NCBI RefSeq assembly: GCF_030580655.1
Contig: NZ_JAUQTB010000001.1
Coordinates: 682,001 to 746,000, forward strand
DNA from: Paenibacillus lacisoli
GTDB lineage: Bacteria; Bacillota; Bacilli; Paenibacillales; Paenibacillaceae
Direction of reading: 5' to 3'
DNA: 64,000 bases
Notes under the pieces: generated by a model
Databases searched by the model: none
Seen by the model: only the letters and a program-made list of their open reading frames with translations
Told to the model about the DNA's origin: nothing
Shown: one piece after another, positions 17,771 to 26,641 of the stretch
Layout: each line of letters starts with the position of its first letter
Position numbering within the stretch: position 1 is the first letter of the stretch
Program-made: the position numbers and the translations under genes

Positions 17771-18526
17771 TCACTGCAGATTGTACCTGTCCAGCTGATC
17801 CAAAAAATGAAGCGACTTCAGATGGAGTCCAAGCTGCATATCCATAAACTGACGCATGATATGCTTGATCTCGCTCCGGGTAGCTTCACTTACCGTTACG
17901 TTACCCAGACGCTGAAGGTCAAGGCGTACGAACAAACGCAGCAGCTTCAAAGTACGTGCATCCACCTTAAGGGCCGGCGGATCGTGATGCTTGCAGTACC
18001 TGCACAGAATACCGCCCAACCGCGGGCTGATTCTGGCTTCTTCATCCAGCTCCTCGCGCCCGCAGGAGATACAGGCATCCAGCTGCGGCCCATAGCCGGC
18101 GCTTTGCAGTATTTTCATCTCATATAAATTAATGATAACTTGCGGGTCTTTGTCATTCTCCAGCGCTTCAAGGCAAGCCTGCAGCTGTCGAAACCAGAAG
18201 CCGCCTGTCTCCTCATCCTGCAGAACCCGGTCCAGCAGCTCACAGGCATAAGAGGAATAAGCAGCCTTCACAATATCCTCACGTAAAGAATGGTGAGATT
18301 GGATAATCTCACCGGAATTCAGCGTCCCCAGACCGCTGTTTCTGAAAAATACATATTCACCGTGGGTAAACGGCTGTGTCAGTGCAGCATGGCGGCTTTT
18401 AGGTTTCTTGGCCCCGCGGACCAGCACACCTACTTTGCTGCCGTTTTCGGTGCAAAGCGTAATGATTTTGTTCCCTTCGCCGTAATCCATGCTGCGGATG
18501 ACAATCCCCTGCACCCTGTATAGCAT
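17771..18526 (-). CDS. recO: DNA repair protein RecO
   Basis: RecO helps RecR load RecA on SSB-coated single strands and anneals DNA. The 251 residues show the N-terminal OB fold (MLYRVQGIVIRSMDYGEGNKI, then VLVRGAKKPKSR), a helical middle, and a zinc site of the Gram-positive type (CISCG near 148-152 and CRYCKHH near 170-176). It is the last gene of the yqfC-to-recO run and lies 33 bases after yqzL. Confidence 0.95.
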   Translation of the reverse strand: MLYRVQGIVIRSMDYGEGNKIITLCTENGSKVGVLVRGAKKPKSRHAALTQPFTHGEYVFFRNSGLGTLNSGEIIQSHHSLREDIVKAAYSSYACELLDRVLQDEETGGFWFRQLQACLEALENDKDPQVIINLYEMKILQSAGYGPQLDACISCGREELDEEARISPRLGGILCRYCKHHDPPALKVDARTLKLLRLFVRLDLQRLGNVTVSEATRSEIKHIMRQFMDMQLGLHLKSLHFLDQLDRYNLQ

Positions 18527-18559
18527 GCTTCATCCCCCAAGCATTCCTGAACAAACCAA

Positions 18560-18700
18560 TTACTCAGCGGTTTCTTCATCTTCGTTCCGCTCTCCTCCAG
18601 CAGCAATCTCCTCCTGAGCCTGTCCCACCGCTGCCTTGTACAGCATGTAAGCATCGACATCTCCAGTCAACGTAAAATACTTCCACGAAAAATCCCGCAT
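18560..18700 (-). CDS. yqzL: YqzL-like small protein between era and recO
   Basis: A 46-residue reading frame beginning MRDFSWKYFTLTGDVDAYML and ending in an acidic Glu/Asp-rich tail. The start matches what I recall of Bacillus YqzL (MRDFSWKVFS...TG), which is also encoded between era and recO. AGAGGATG lies about 9 bases ahead of the ATG. The function is unknown. The gene is short and easily missed in annotation. Confidence 0.85.
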   Translation of the reverse strand: MRDFSWKYFTLTGDVDAYMLYKAAVGQAQEEIAAGGERNEDEETAE

Positions 18701-18838
18701 TCGTATTCATCCTCTCTTTGGAAACGGCGTCTGCCTGTGAGATTAGGATGGAATTCAGCGGGAACATCTATGCGTTGTAATAACTGGCAGGAGACTTCAC
18801 GGACGAGGGCGGACATCAATCCCTACCGACATTCCAGC

Positions 18839-19741
18839 CTAAGCGTCCCGGTGAAAGCCAAGGTCACGAAGGACGCGTTCCTGATTGCGCCAATCTTTCT
18901 TCACTTTAACCCACAGCTCCAGAAAAATCTTGGACCCGAGCAGATTCTGGATATCCTGGCGAGCCTGGCGACCTACTTCCTTAAGCATGGCGCCCTGCTT
19001 ACCGATAATGATGCCCTTCTGGGAATCACGCTCCACAAAGATCACTGCCGAAATGTACACGGTGCCGTTCTCTTCCACACGCATATCCTCAATGGTTACT
19101 GCAATGGAGTGAGGCACCTCTTCCCTGGTCATATGCAGGATTTTCTCACGTACCAGTTCAGCACAGACAAACTGCTCAGGATGATCGGTAATCTGATCAG
19201 CCGGGTAATACTGCGGACCTTCAGGTAGATATTTCGCCAGCTGCTCCAGCAAGGTGTTCACATTGCTGCCCAGCTTGGCTGAAATCGGCACGATCTCTGC
19301 AAAGTCATGCAGCTTACGGTATCCCTCAATCAGCGGCAGCAGTGCTTCCGGTTCAATGAGATCAATTTTGTTCAAGACAAGTATGACTGGGGTTGAAACC
19401 TTCTTGAGCTGCTCTGCAATAAAGCGGTCACCGCCGCCCAGTCCCTCGGAAGCATCAATGAGAAACAAAGCCGCTTCGACTTCCTTCAGCGTGTTCAGAG
19501 CGGTGTTGTTCATGTAGTCACCCAGCTTGGACTGCCTTTTATGAATACCGGGTGTATCCAGGAATACGATCTGGGAATGATCCGTAGTATACACGCCATG
19601 AATTTTGTTGCGTGTCGTTTGCGGCTTGTCAGACATAATTGCTATTTTTTGTCCGATAACCTGATTCATTAATGTCGATTTGCCCACGTTAGGACGACCG
19701 ACAATCGCCACAAAACCGGATTTGAATTTCTGTTCTGCCAT
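18839..19741 (-). CDS. era: GTPase Era
   Basis: A GTPase that binds the 3' end of 16S rRNA and checks 30S assembly. The 300 residues contain GRPNVGKST (15-23), switch [15 protein letters not shown], the guanine motif NKID (about 124-127), and the C-terminal KH domain with [18 protein letters not shown]. The length is normal. It lies 27 bases downstream of cdd and is followed by yqzL and recO. Confidence 0.98.
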   Translation of the reverse strand: MAEQKFKSGFVAIVGRPNVGKSTLMNQVIGQKIAIMSDKPQTTRNKIHGVYTTDHSQIVFLDTPGIHKRQSKLGDYMNNTALNTLKEVEAALFLIDASEGLGGGDRFIAEQLKKVSTPVILVLNKIDLIEPEALLPLIEGYRKLHDFAEIVPISAKLGSNVNTLLEQLAKYLPEGPQYYPADQITDHPEQFVCAELVREKILHMTREEVPHSIAVTIEDMRVEENGTVYISAVIFVERDSQKGIIIGKQGAMLKEVGRQARQDIQNLLGSKIFLELWVKVKKDWRNQERVLRDLGFHRDA

Positions 19742-19768
19742 CTATTAACCTCCGGGCATACGCCCAAT

Positions 19769-20188
19769 TTATTTTTTTGCTTCGTCGAGATGTGCTGGGC
19801 CAAAAGCTCCCGGAAGGAGCTCAGCAACCGTCGTCACCTGGATATCCCCTTTGAGATTGCCAAGGATCACCTTCATATCCGGAGCACACAGCTCAACCAT
19901 GACCTGGCGGCATACACCACATGGAGAAATGGGACCATCCGTAGCACCAATTACGGCAATAGCCTTAAAGCTGCCAGGCTTGTGACCGTCCGCCACGGCA
20001 CGGAACATCGCCGTACGCTCAGCACAGTTGCTCGGTCCATAGGCCGCATTCTCAATATTGCAGCCATAGTGCACATGACCATCTGCATCCAAAAGAGCTG
20101 CGCCTACGTTAAAATGAGAGTAAGGTGTATACGCATTGGTGCTTGCCTTAATGGCTTCCTGAATCAAAAGTTCATCTTTCATCTTCAT
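19769..20188 (-). CDS. cdd: Cytidine deaminase
   Basis: Deaminates cytidine and deoxycytidine in pyrimidine salvage. The zinc site is visible as CAERTA (Cys and catalytic Glu) and PCGVC, and the substrate-binding segment is FNVGAALLDADG with NIENAAYGPS. With the ATG at 20188 it has 139 residues, the small tetrameric form. GGAGAAGGG precedes this ATG; a GTG further upstream overlaps that ribosome site. A second ATG lies two codons in. Confidence 0.96.
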   Translation of the reverse strand: MKMKDELLIQEAIKASTNAYTPYSHFNVGAALLDADGHVHYGCNIENAAYGPSNCAERTAMFRAVADGHKPGSFKAIAVIGATDGPISPCGVCRQVMVELCAPDMKVILGNLKGDIQVTTVAELLPGAFGPAHLDEAKK

Positions 20189-20233
20189 CTTTCCCTTCTC
20201 CACCCGTGTGTCATAAATACTGATGTATGATGA

Positions 20234-20620
20234 TTATAACCACATTATGCATAAATTGCGAAGGGAACGTATGATAGGCGCATAAAAGATCAGAACACCT
20301 GTAATAACGGCAAAAACCGCAGCCAGCAGCACAGCTCCGGCAGCGGTATCCTTGGCAGCCTTGGCCAGGGGGTGGATTTGCGGTGAAGCCAGATCAACGA
20401 CGGCCTCTATTGCAGTATTCAGCAGTTCGGAAATCATCACCAGCGCTATGGCGAGCAGCAGAAACAGCCATTCGGTCCGGGATATGCCGAAGAAGAAACC
20501 TGAGAATACCGCCAAAACAGCCGCCAGCGTATGCACACGCAGGTTGCGCTGTGTCTTCAATCCGTACACGAGTCCTTCAACCGCATTACGGAACGTCTCC
20601 CCCCATGACCGGACCTGCAT
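20234..20620 (-). CDS. dgkA: Undecaprenol/diacylglycerol kinase, DgkA family
   Basis: A small membrane kinase of 128 residues. In Gram-positives this family phosphorylates undecaprenol for cell-wall lipid recycling. Three hydrophobic helices are visible (about 30-48, 50-68 and 95-120), with the signature ELLNTAIEAVVDL and KAAKDTAAGAVLL. Its ATG overlaps the ybeY stop by one base (TAATG), so the two are coupled. Confidence 0.92.
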   Translation of the reverse strand: MQVRSWGETFRNAVEGLVYGLKTQRNLRVHTLAAVLAVFSGFFFGISRTEWLFLLLAIALVMISELLNTAIEAVVDLASPQIHPLAKAAKDTAAGAVLLAAVFAVITGVLIFYAPIIRSLRNLCIMWL

Positions 20621-21117
20621 TATCGGGTCAGCCCCACTTCCGCGAGGACAGCTTCCTGCTTGCCCATCATTTCCGCTTCACTGGCATCATCCTGATGATC
20701 ATAGCCCAACAGATGCAGGAAGCCGTGAACAAAAAGAAAACCGATCTCGCGTTCGATGGAATGGCCGTACTCCTGGCTCTGTGCAATCGCAGTAGGGACA
20801 GAAATGATAATGTCACCCAGCACATCCGGCACGTCAGCCAGTTCTTCGCCTTCTTCCAGCTCATAGACAATATCAAGCTCTTCGTCCAGCGACTCATTCA
20901 TTGCAAAGGATAACACATCTGTCGGACGGTCGATCCCGCGGTATTCCCGATTCAATTCATGAATCTGTTCATCATCCACAAAAGTGAGGGCTACCTCTCC
21001 GTCCGTGATCCCCTCGGATGCAGCTGCTTTCTGCAGCAGCTTCTCCAATTGGGAAATCAGAGCTTCCTTGATCTCCCATTCTTGTTGTTCATTCGTCCAA
21101 GCCAGTTGCAGGCTCAT
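20620..21117 (-). CDS. ybeY: Endoribonuclease YbeY
   Basis: A zinc-dependent ribonuclease involved in 16S rRNA 3' end maturation and quality control. The metal motif HGFLHLLGYDH (H-x3-H-x5-H) is intact near residues 130-140, preceded by RPTDVLSFAM and LGDIIIS. At 165 residues it is the usual length. Its ATG overlaps the pgpH stop as ATGA and its stop overlaps the dgkA start. Confidence 0.96.
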   Translation of the reverse strand: MSLQLAWTNEQQEWEIKEALISQLEKLLQKAAASEGITDGEVALTFVDDEQIHELNREYRGIDRPTDVLSFAMNESLDEELDIVYELEEGEELADVPDVLGDIIISVPTAIAQSQEYGHSIEREIGFLFVHGFLHLLGYDHQDDASEAEMMGKQEAVLAEVGLTR

Positions 21118-23387
21118 TCTGATTTCTCCTTTTGCGCGTTCGCAGGGACATCCTGCGCAGCCTTTGTTTTCTTGATTTCTTCCGGATACTCAATCCGTGA
21201 GTGGAATATTCCCATGACTGCTTCCTTAAGCGTCTGGGACACCACATCCAGTTCCCGCATGGTGAGATCACAGTCGTTAAATTGGTGATCATCAAGGCGG
21301 CCTTTGATAATTTTCTCAATCATTGATTCCACCTGATCCACAGTTGGCTGACGCAGTGAGCGGACTGCAGCCTCCACACTATCAGCAATACCGACAATCG
21401 CCGATTCCTTGGATTGCGCTTTGGGTCCAGGATAACGGAAATCATCCTCTGTAAAATCAGGTTCGACTCCCTGCTCTTCTGCCTGGCGCAGCGCCTTATG
21501 GTAGAAGAAATGCAGGAAAGTCGTACCGTGATGCTGCTCCGCGATATCCCGGATCGGTTTGGGAAGCTTGTATTCCTTCTGCATCTCCACCCCGTCTCGG
21601 GCATGAGCAATGATAATGGATTTGCTTATTTTCGGATCAATGGAATCATGAGGATTCTCGATATTGTTCTGATTCTCTATAAAGTAGGATGGCCGTTTGG
21701 TCTTGCCAATATCATGATAATAGGAACCCACCCGGCAAAGCAGTCCATTCGCACCGATCGCTTCAGCTGCCGCTTCCGACAGGTTGCCCACCATTACACT
21801 GTGATGGTACGTTCCCGGCGTCTCCGTCAACAGCTTGCGCAGCAGCGGATGATTCGGGTTGGACAGCTCAACAAGTTTCAGCGCAGACAGGATACCGAAC
21901 GTCGCTTCAAAGAACGGCATCAGGCCGATGACCAGGATAGCTGTCAGTAAGCCGCCGACAAAGGCGAAGCCGACCGCATAAAGCGTCGTCATCTGCGTCC
22001 AATTGCCTTGATCAATCAGAGCCAGAGCGAACACAGCAAACGATCCGAATAAACATACCATGATTGCACCCTTAAACAGGGTTGACCTTTGACTTGCCCG
22101 ATGAATCGAAAACATGGCCGCCAGAGACACAACCATGGTGAAAAAGCCAAAATGGAAATCAAATATTTGCCCCTGATGAACATTCAGTATAATGCTTGCC
22201 AATACGCTGAACACCATGGAGGATACCAGTGCGAGCGACATGTCCAGCAAAATGGTGATCAGCATACTGCCGATAGCGATCGGAGCCAAATACCCGAAAT
22301 ATGGCCGCTCTGCCGTCTGCAGAATTCCCACAAGATGAAGAATACCGATGGTAATTACAAAAACAAGCACCATCATTAACAGCTGGGCATTATTATACTT
22401 GAATTTGTGATTGTTGGATTGACGAATATACATAAGGAGTCCCAATGACAGCAGCGCAGAAAACATTACCAGTCCCAGCTGCGGCCAATAGTTGACTTCA
22501 TTCTTCAGCAGCTTGTTCTCATCCAGCAGCTCATACGTTTCTTCCGTTATGATATCGCCTTTCTTGACCAACACGTCTCCCTGCTTGATGTAAACCTGCG
22601 GCGTGTTCTCACGTTCGCGGACCTTCGTCTCCTTGGTCAGGTCATCGTCGTAAAATTTATTGGCAGTGATGACCATTTTGACCAGCTCCTGCAATACTTC
22701 CCGCGCTGTCCGCTGACTAAGGGAACTGATGCTGACCATCTCAGCCACTTTGGCCCTCGCGGTCTGGGCATCTGCGATCTGGTCATTCATCAGCCGGGGA
22801 ACGATATCACGGGCCACCAGTTTCATTTCAGATATATCTTCAGAACGCAGACGGGGAATCTTCAGGTAGGTCTCTTCGGGAATGCGGTAGGTCTGTTCCT
22901 GAATCGTCTTGCGCATCTCTTCAAGCAGCTTCTCGCCATAGGCACCTGAAGCTTTACTGTTCGTTACAAAATTTTGAACATAATCCTGCATACGCTGCGG
23001 GATTTCATCCTTGTAAATGGCGGCTTTATCTTCCGATGATACCTGATCATCCTGATTCAGCCGTTCAATCCGATCCAGCATAGACAGCAGCAGACTGTCG
23101 TTCTTCATCAAAATAATACTGTACATCGGCTGAACCCGTTCGGCCGCTTGTTCCTGCGCTTTCAGCGTAGCCTTATTGTCCGGGATCTGCATCGGTGCCA
23201 CGATGTCCTTCTCGCTGCGCATGCCAACCTTAATATCATACCGCTCTGGCAGCAGCTGCGGAGCCAGACTGACATAAAACAATATCGCTATAAACAAAAA
23301 CAGAAGATAGCGTGTTGCCACGCTATACTTCCATCCACCATTTCTATACTGAAGCGCTTTGCCTTTCGATAATTCCTTGGAAGTCAT
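21114..23387 (-). CDS. pgpH: Cyclic-di-AMP phosphodiesterase PgpH (7TMR-HD family)
   Basis: A membrane HD-domain protein expected to hydrolyse c-di-AMP. The 757 residues consist of one N-terminal membrane segment (about 25-45), a large extracytoplasmic domain (50-290), seven further hydrophobic segments (about 300-500), and a cytoplasmic HD domain. HD residues are visible as YHHSVMVGN near 527 and YYHDIGKTKRP near 555, and the HHGTTFLHFFYHKA segment gives further metal ligands. In Bacillus this gene (yqfF) lies between phoH and ybeY, as here. Confidence 0.95.
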   Translation of the reverse strand: MTSKELSKGKALQYRNGGWKYSVATRYLLFLFIAILFYVSLAPQLLPERYDIKVGMRSEKDIVAPMQIPDNKATLKAQEQAAERVQPMYSIILMKNDSLLLSMLDRIERLNQDDQVSSEDKAAIYKDEIPQRMQDYVQNFVTNSKASGAYGEKLLEEMRKTIQEQTYRIPEETYLKIPRLRSEDISEMKLVARDIVPRLMNDQIADAQTARAKVAEMVSISSLSQRTAREVLQELVKMVITANKFYDDDLTKETKVRERENTPQVYIKQGDVLVKKGDIITEETYELLDENKLLKNEVNYWPQLGLVMFSALLSLGLLMYIRQSNNHKFKYNNAQLLMMVLVFVITIGILHLVGILQTAERPYFGYLAPIAIGSMLITILLDMSLALVSSMVFSVLASIILNVHQGQIFDFHFGFFTMVVSLAAMFSIHRASQRSTLFKGAIMVCLFGSFAVFALALIDQGNWTQMTTLYAVGFAFVGGLLTAILVIGLMPFFEATFGILSALKLVELSNPNHPLLRKLLTETPGTYHHSVMVGNLSEAAAEAIGANGLLCRVGSYYHDIGKTKRPSYFIENQNNIENPHDSIDPKISKSIIIAHARDGVEMQKEYKLPKPIRDIAEQHHGTTFLHFFYHKALRQAEEQGVEPDFTEDDFRYPGPKAQSKESAIVGIADSVEAAVRSLRQPTVDQVESMIEKIIKGRLDDHQFNDCDLTMRELDVVSQTLKEAVMGIFHSRIEYPEEIKKTKAAQDVPANAQKEKSE

Positions 23388-23403
23388 CTAAGACAATCCC
23401 TCT

Positions 23404-24378
23404 CTATTCTTGATTTTCGGCTGCTTGGTCGTAGGCAACGATAATTTTCTGGACTAGGGAATGCCTTACTACATCCTGTTCCGCAAAGTATACGAAGCCG
23501 ATCTCCTCAATACCGCTCAAGATCGCTTTGGCTTCCACCAGCCCTGACTTCTTGCCTCTTGGCAAGTCGATCTGCGTGACGTCACCCGTAATAACCATCT
23601 TCGATCCGAACCCGAGACGGGTCAGGAACATTTTCATCTGCTCTGGCGTCGTGTTCTGGGCTTCATCCAAAATAATGAACGAGTCGTCCAGCGTGCGACC
23701 GCGCATATAAGCCAATGGAGCAATCTCGATCAGGCCGCGTTCAAGCGCTTTTGCCGTCTGATCCGGCCCCATTACATCATAAAGCGCATCATATAACGGT
23801 CGCAAATAAGGATCAACCTTCTCCTGAAGATCGCCGGGCAGGAAGCCCAGATTCTCGCCAGCCTCTACAGCCGGACGTGTCAGCACGATGCGCTTGACGC
23901 TCCCTTCCTTCAGAGCTGCGACAGCGAGCACAACCGCAAGATAGGTCTTACCGGTACCTGCCGGCCCGATTCCAAATACAATATCCCTCTTCTTGATCGT
24001 CGTAACATAATGCTTCTGTCCAATCGTCTTGACCCGGATCGGCTTGCCGCGGAAGGTGGTCGTAATCTCCCCCTTATACAAATCAAGCAGCTGGTCTGCA
24101 CGCAAATCCTTCGCAAGCTCAATCGCATAAAGCACGTCCCGTTCGGTCAAAATGTAACCATTGCGGATCAGCTGCAGCAGCACCTCGAACAGCTGCTCGA
24201 GGGATTCAACTTCTCGCGCGCTGCCGTGAATGCCGATTTCCGCTTCTCTGGATGCAATTTGCGCTCCCGGTAGTTCACGTTCGATCAGTTTAAGGAATAG
24301 ATCCTGGGGTCCGAACAAGGATTGTCCTTCACCCGCATTATTTAGAGCAATTCGTATGCTGCGTTGTTGGTCTGCCAA
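23404..24378 (-). CDS. phoH: PhoH-like ATPase
   Basis: A cytoplasmic P-loop ATPase of 324 residues; role uncertain, thought to be tied to RNA metabolism together with YbeY. Walker A GPAGTGKT is near 137-144 and Walker B with the DEAQN signature (FIILDEAQNTTPEQM) near 235. A small N-terminal domain of about 110 residues precedes the ATPase core. It lies 6 bases after yqfD and 16 before pgpH. Confidence 0.95.
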   Translation of the reverse strand: MADQQRSIRIALNNAGEGQSLFGPQDLFLKLIERELPGAQIASREAEIGIHGSAREVESLEQLFEVLLQLIRNGYILTERDVLYAIELAKDLRADQLLDLYKGEITTTFRGKPIRVKTIGQKHYVTTIKKRDIVFGIGPAGTGKTYLAVVLAVAALKEGSVKRIVLTRPAVEAGENLGFLPGDLQEKVDPYLRPLYDALYDVMGPDQTAKALERGLIEIAPLAYMRGRTLDDSFIILDEAQNTTPEQMKMFLTRLGFGSKMVITGDVTQIDLPRGKKSGLVEAKAILSGIEEIGFVYFAEQDVVRHSLVQKIIVAYDQAAENQE

Positions 24379-24384
24379 ATAGCC

Positions 24385-25578
24385 TCATTCTCCTTGGTTA
24401 TGAACTAACGGAAGTTCTCCCGTAATATTTTGTTCAACTTCAAAAAGCACTTTCATATAAACTTTACCATTCTCTGTCTTCTCATGCAAAATTTTTTGAC
24501 TCATTATTTTTGTGCCTTTGCCGTTTTTCGCCAAAATATCCGAGTGGGCAGCAGCTAGCGCCTCATTCTTGGCCTGCTGTGGGGTCAGCTTCTCTTCCAA
24601 CGTGCTGTTCTCCATGACCTTCTCGGTCATCCAGCCGACCGGCAGCTTGTAAGACCGCCAGGTTAACGGATCAAGCTCGGTAACCACTTTAGAGGACTCA
24701 TAGGGGTCCTTGCCATATCCCCATAGCTGAATGGCTCTGCTGCCGAGCACCAGATAGAGCTTTTCCTTACTTTCCCCTGTATACACCTGTGTGCGGTGCG
24801 TGAGAGGCACCTCTAGATTATATTCATGCCAGACAAGCCCTTTTACTTCTCCCTTGGCGACAACCGTCTGGCTGTTCTCCTCATCTCCCAGCGTACCTGA
24901 GATCAGGATTGCCCCTTTCTTCACACGCATATTCTGTGCTACGACAGGCCTGCCCTGTTCAGCGTAAATGTGAGTGACGACTGCATCCGCTGTGCTAATA
25001 AGATGCCTTGGATTAAGGAGCTCCGCTTTCTGCGGTTCCTTCGCTTCCACAATCTCGATCTTAACCGTGGTCCCTTCCTTGCTGACACCAATCCATGAGA
25101 CGCCAGGAAGACGCAAAGCGAGCTGCTTCGCCAGCTTGTCCTGCGGGGCCAGCCGCCCTTCCCATTGAAAAGGGTAGATCCCCTCCGCGCGGGCTGCCCG
25201 CAGCACCTCATCTGTAGTAAGCCGACTGTTTCCTTCCACCTTCACATCCCATACCATAGAAGAGAGGAAATACAGCGTAACAAAAAAGATGAGAATGCCC
25301 GCTGTGAAAAAGCTTCGTTTTCGCAATCGCAGCCATACGAACGGCAGGCCATTCCGCTGGGATACCTTCATCCGGCAGCCTGTCCTGCGCAGAAGCGGAC
25401 GCAGCCTGAAGAAATCCGACAGCAGCACCTGCATCTCGGCTTTCTGCGCGGCAAGCGCTCTGACATTCCAGATAACAATATGTTCGGCGGCCAGCAGATT
25501 CATCAGCTCCTCCACCCGCCCGCCAGTAACAACGATAACGACACTTCCTCTAACTGTGGACAAAGTCGGACTCTTCAA
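24385..25578 (-). CDS. yqfD: Sporulation protein YqfD
   Basis: A 397-residue bitopic membrane protein of the YqfD family, made in the mother cell during sporulation in Bacillus. One clear membrane helix lies around residues 95-115 (SFFTAGILIFFVTLYFLSSM). After it come WDVKVEGNSRLTTDEVL and a POTRA/FtsQ-like region, with an extracytoplasmic remainder to the C-terminus. The start overlaps the yqfC stop by ATGA. Its exact role in the spore is not established. Confidence 0.92.
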   Translation of the reverse strand: MKSPTLSTVRGSVVIVVTGGRVEELMNLLAAEHIVIWNVRALAAQKAEMQVLLSDFFRLRPLLRRTGCRMKVSQRNGLPFVWLRLRKRSFFTAGILIFFVTLYFLSSMVWDVKVEGNSRLTTDEVLRAARAEGIYPFQWEGRLAPQDKLAKQLALRLPGVSWIGVSKEGTTVKIEIVEAKEPQKAELLNPRHLISTADAVVTHIYAEQGRPVVAQNMRVKKGAILISGTLGDEENSQTVVAKGEVKGLVWHEYNLEVPLTHRTQVYTGESKEKLYLVLGSRAIQLWGYGKDPYESSKVVTELDPLTWRSYKLPVGWMTEKVMENSTLEEKLTPQQAKNEALAAAHSDILAKNGKGTKIMSQKILHEKTENGKVYMKVLFEVEQNITGELPLVHNQGE

Positions 25579-25868
25579 TTGTTCTCCTCCGTTCCGTCCA
25601 GATGGATATCTATAATGGTGCCTTCAACGGCAACCTCCTCCGAGAGGATGGAGCGGATGACAAGTCCGCTGCCTTGAATGACCAGCCTTCCCCGGGACAG
25701 GGCCAGAATCAGCTGATCCGGCCGGAAATCCACGACCCCTCGATGGTTCTCAATGTACAGCTGTTTGCTTCCGATCAGGGTCACCCGCGGCAGATCAAAA
25801 AGAACGTCCTGCGGCAGATCCAGTGCTTCGCTGGTCCATCTGCGCAGCTTACGGCTTAAACGGCTCAT
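25575..25868 (-). CDS. yqfC: Sporulation protein YqfC
   Basis: A 97-residue YabP/YqfC family protein. It begins MSRLSRKLRRWTSEALDLPQ, and contains LPRVTLIGSKQLYIENHRGVV and a C-terminal LVIQGSGLVIRSI segment, both typical of the YabP fold. Genes of this family are part of the SigE mother-cell programme in Bacillus. AGGAAGGGGG lies ahead of the ATG. A SigE-like promoter is visible just upstream. Confidence 0.92.
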   Translation of the reverse strand: MSRLSRKLRRWTSEALDLPQDVLFDLPRVTLIGSKQLYIENHRGVVDFRPDQLILALSRGRLVIQGSGLVIRSILSEEVAVEGTIIDIHLDGTEENN

Positions 25869-25898
25869 GTAACGGTGATCCCCCTTCCTGTACTGTAC

Positions 25899-25927
25899 AC
25901 CATATGCAGCAGAAGGCTGGTTTATGA
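25899..25927 (-). promoter_or_regulatory. Candidate SigE-type promoter of yqfC-yqfD
   Basis: On the minus strand TCATAAA (25921-25927) and CATATGGT (25899-25906) are 14 bases apart, resembling the SigE pattern (TCATATT-like and CATA-N3-T). It lies 31 bases before the yqfC ATG, and yqfCD are SigE-dependent in Bacillus. Confidence 0.55.
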
Positions 25928-26007
25928 AGAAATAGATATTCCCGGCTTTACATAAATCCAGATGGCGGCTTTTTGTCAGCAGCTGCGGCTGCCCCTATGT
26001 CCGGATG

Positions 26008-26047
26008 AAAAAAAACCTAACCGGTTTCCGAAGAACCCGGTTAGGTT
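26008..26047 (-). terminator. Terminator after the nfeD-floA transcript
   Basis: An 11-bp perfect stem (AACCTAACCGG with CCGGTTAGGTT) is followed by eight T on the minus strand. It sits 7 bases past the stop of the gene at 26054 and closes the nfeD-floA group. Confidence 0.92.
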
Positions 26048-26053
26048 CAAGCA

Positions 26054-26605
26054 TTAACGCTGCGTCCTTCTGGACGCCGCTAAAGATTGTTTGGCTCGCG
26101 GCGGGCCCAGAATCTCGGCCCATACGATTCCCCGGCGAAGGTCATCCGCCTGAATATTGTTGTCATTCTCTATGCTGGAAGAGGAGGAATCAGACAGTTC
26201 GGTAACCCCCGGCATATGGGAGGTAGAGACTGAGTCCAAATGTTTCTGAATACGGCGGCGTTCTGCCTCCATTTCCCGGATCCGGTCATCCAGCGTCGTA
26301 TCCAGCTCCATCGTCTTCCCTTCACCATCATACTCCTTCTCAAACGTATTGTACGAAGGTCTGCGGGCAGCCGTATGGCTATCTGAGTACGGGCTGGATT
26401 CATCCGTGTCCTCATCCCAGTCATCATCCGAATCCGAGGAGTCCGAATTTCTTTGTGTCTCTGCCGATTCAGGCTTACCGCCAAAGGTCGGCATTCCGCC
26501 CTTGGTGGCGCCCTTTACTCCTTTGCTGAACATCGAGTACAAAGCAAACACCACTACAAACACAATATAGATATGATTGACGATCCAATCCACTAAGTTA
26601 TCCAT
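26054..26605 (-). CDS. Uncharacterised membrane-anchored acidic protein downstream of floA
   Basis: A 183-residue protein I do not recognise. Residues 5-25 form one hydrophobic helix (DWIVNHIYIVFVVVFALYSMF). Residues 45-80 are a run of Ser, Asp and Glu, followed by a short predicted coiled coil (RIREMEAERRRIQKHL, about 108-125) and a C-terminal motif LRRGIVWAEILGPPRAKQ that looks conserved. It lies 36 bases after floA and before the shared terminator, so it should be made with the flotillin and may be a partner of it. Confidence 0.75.
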   Translation of the reverse strand: MDNLVDWIVNHIYIVFVVVFALYSMFSKGVKGATKGGMPTFGGKPESAETQRNSDSSDSDDDWDEDTDESSPYSDSHTAARRPSYNTFEKEYDGEGKTMELDTTLDDRIREMEAERRRIQKHLDSVSTSHMPGVTELSDSSSSSIENDNNIQADDLRRGIVWAEILGPPRAKQSLAASRRTQR

Positions 26606-26641
26606 AACTCACCGCCATTCCCCGATTTCAGTTAGAGCGGT

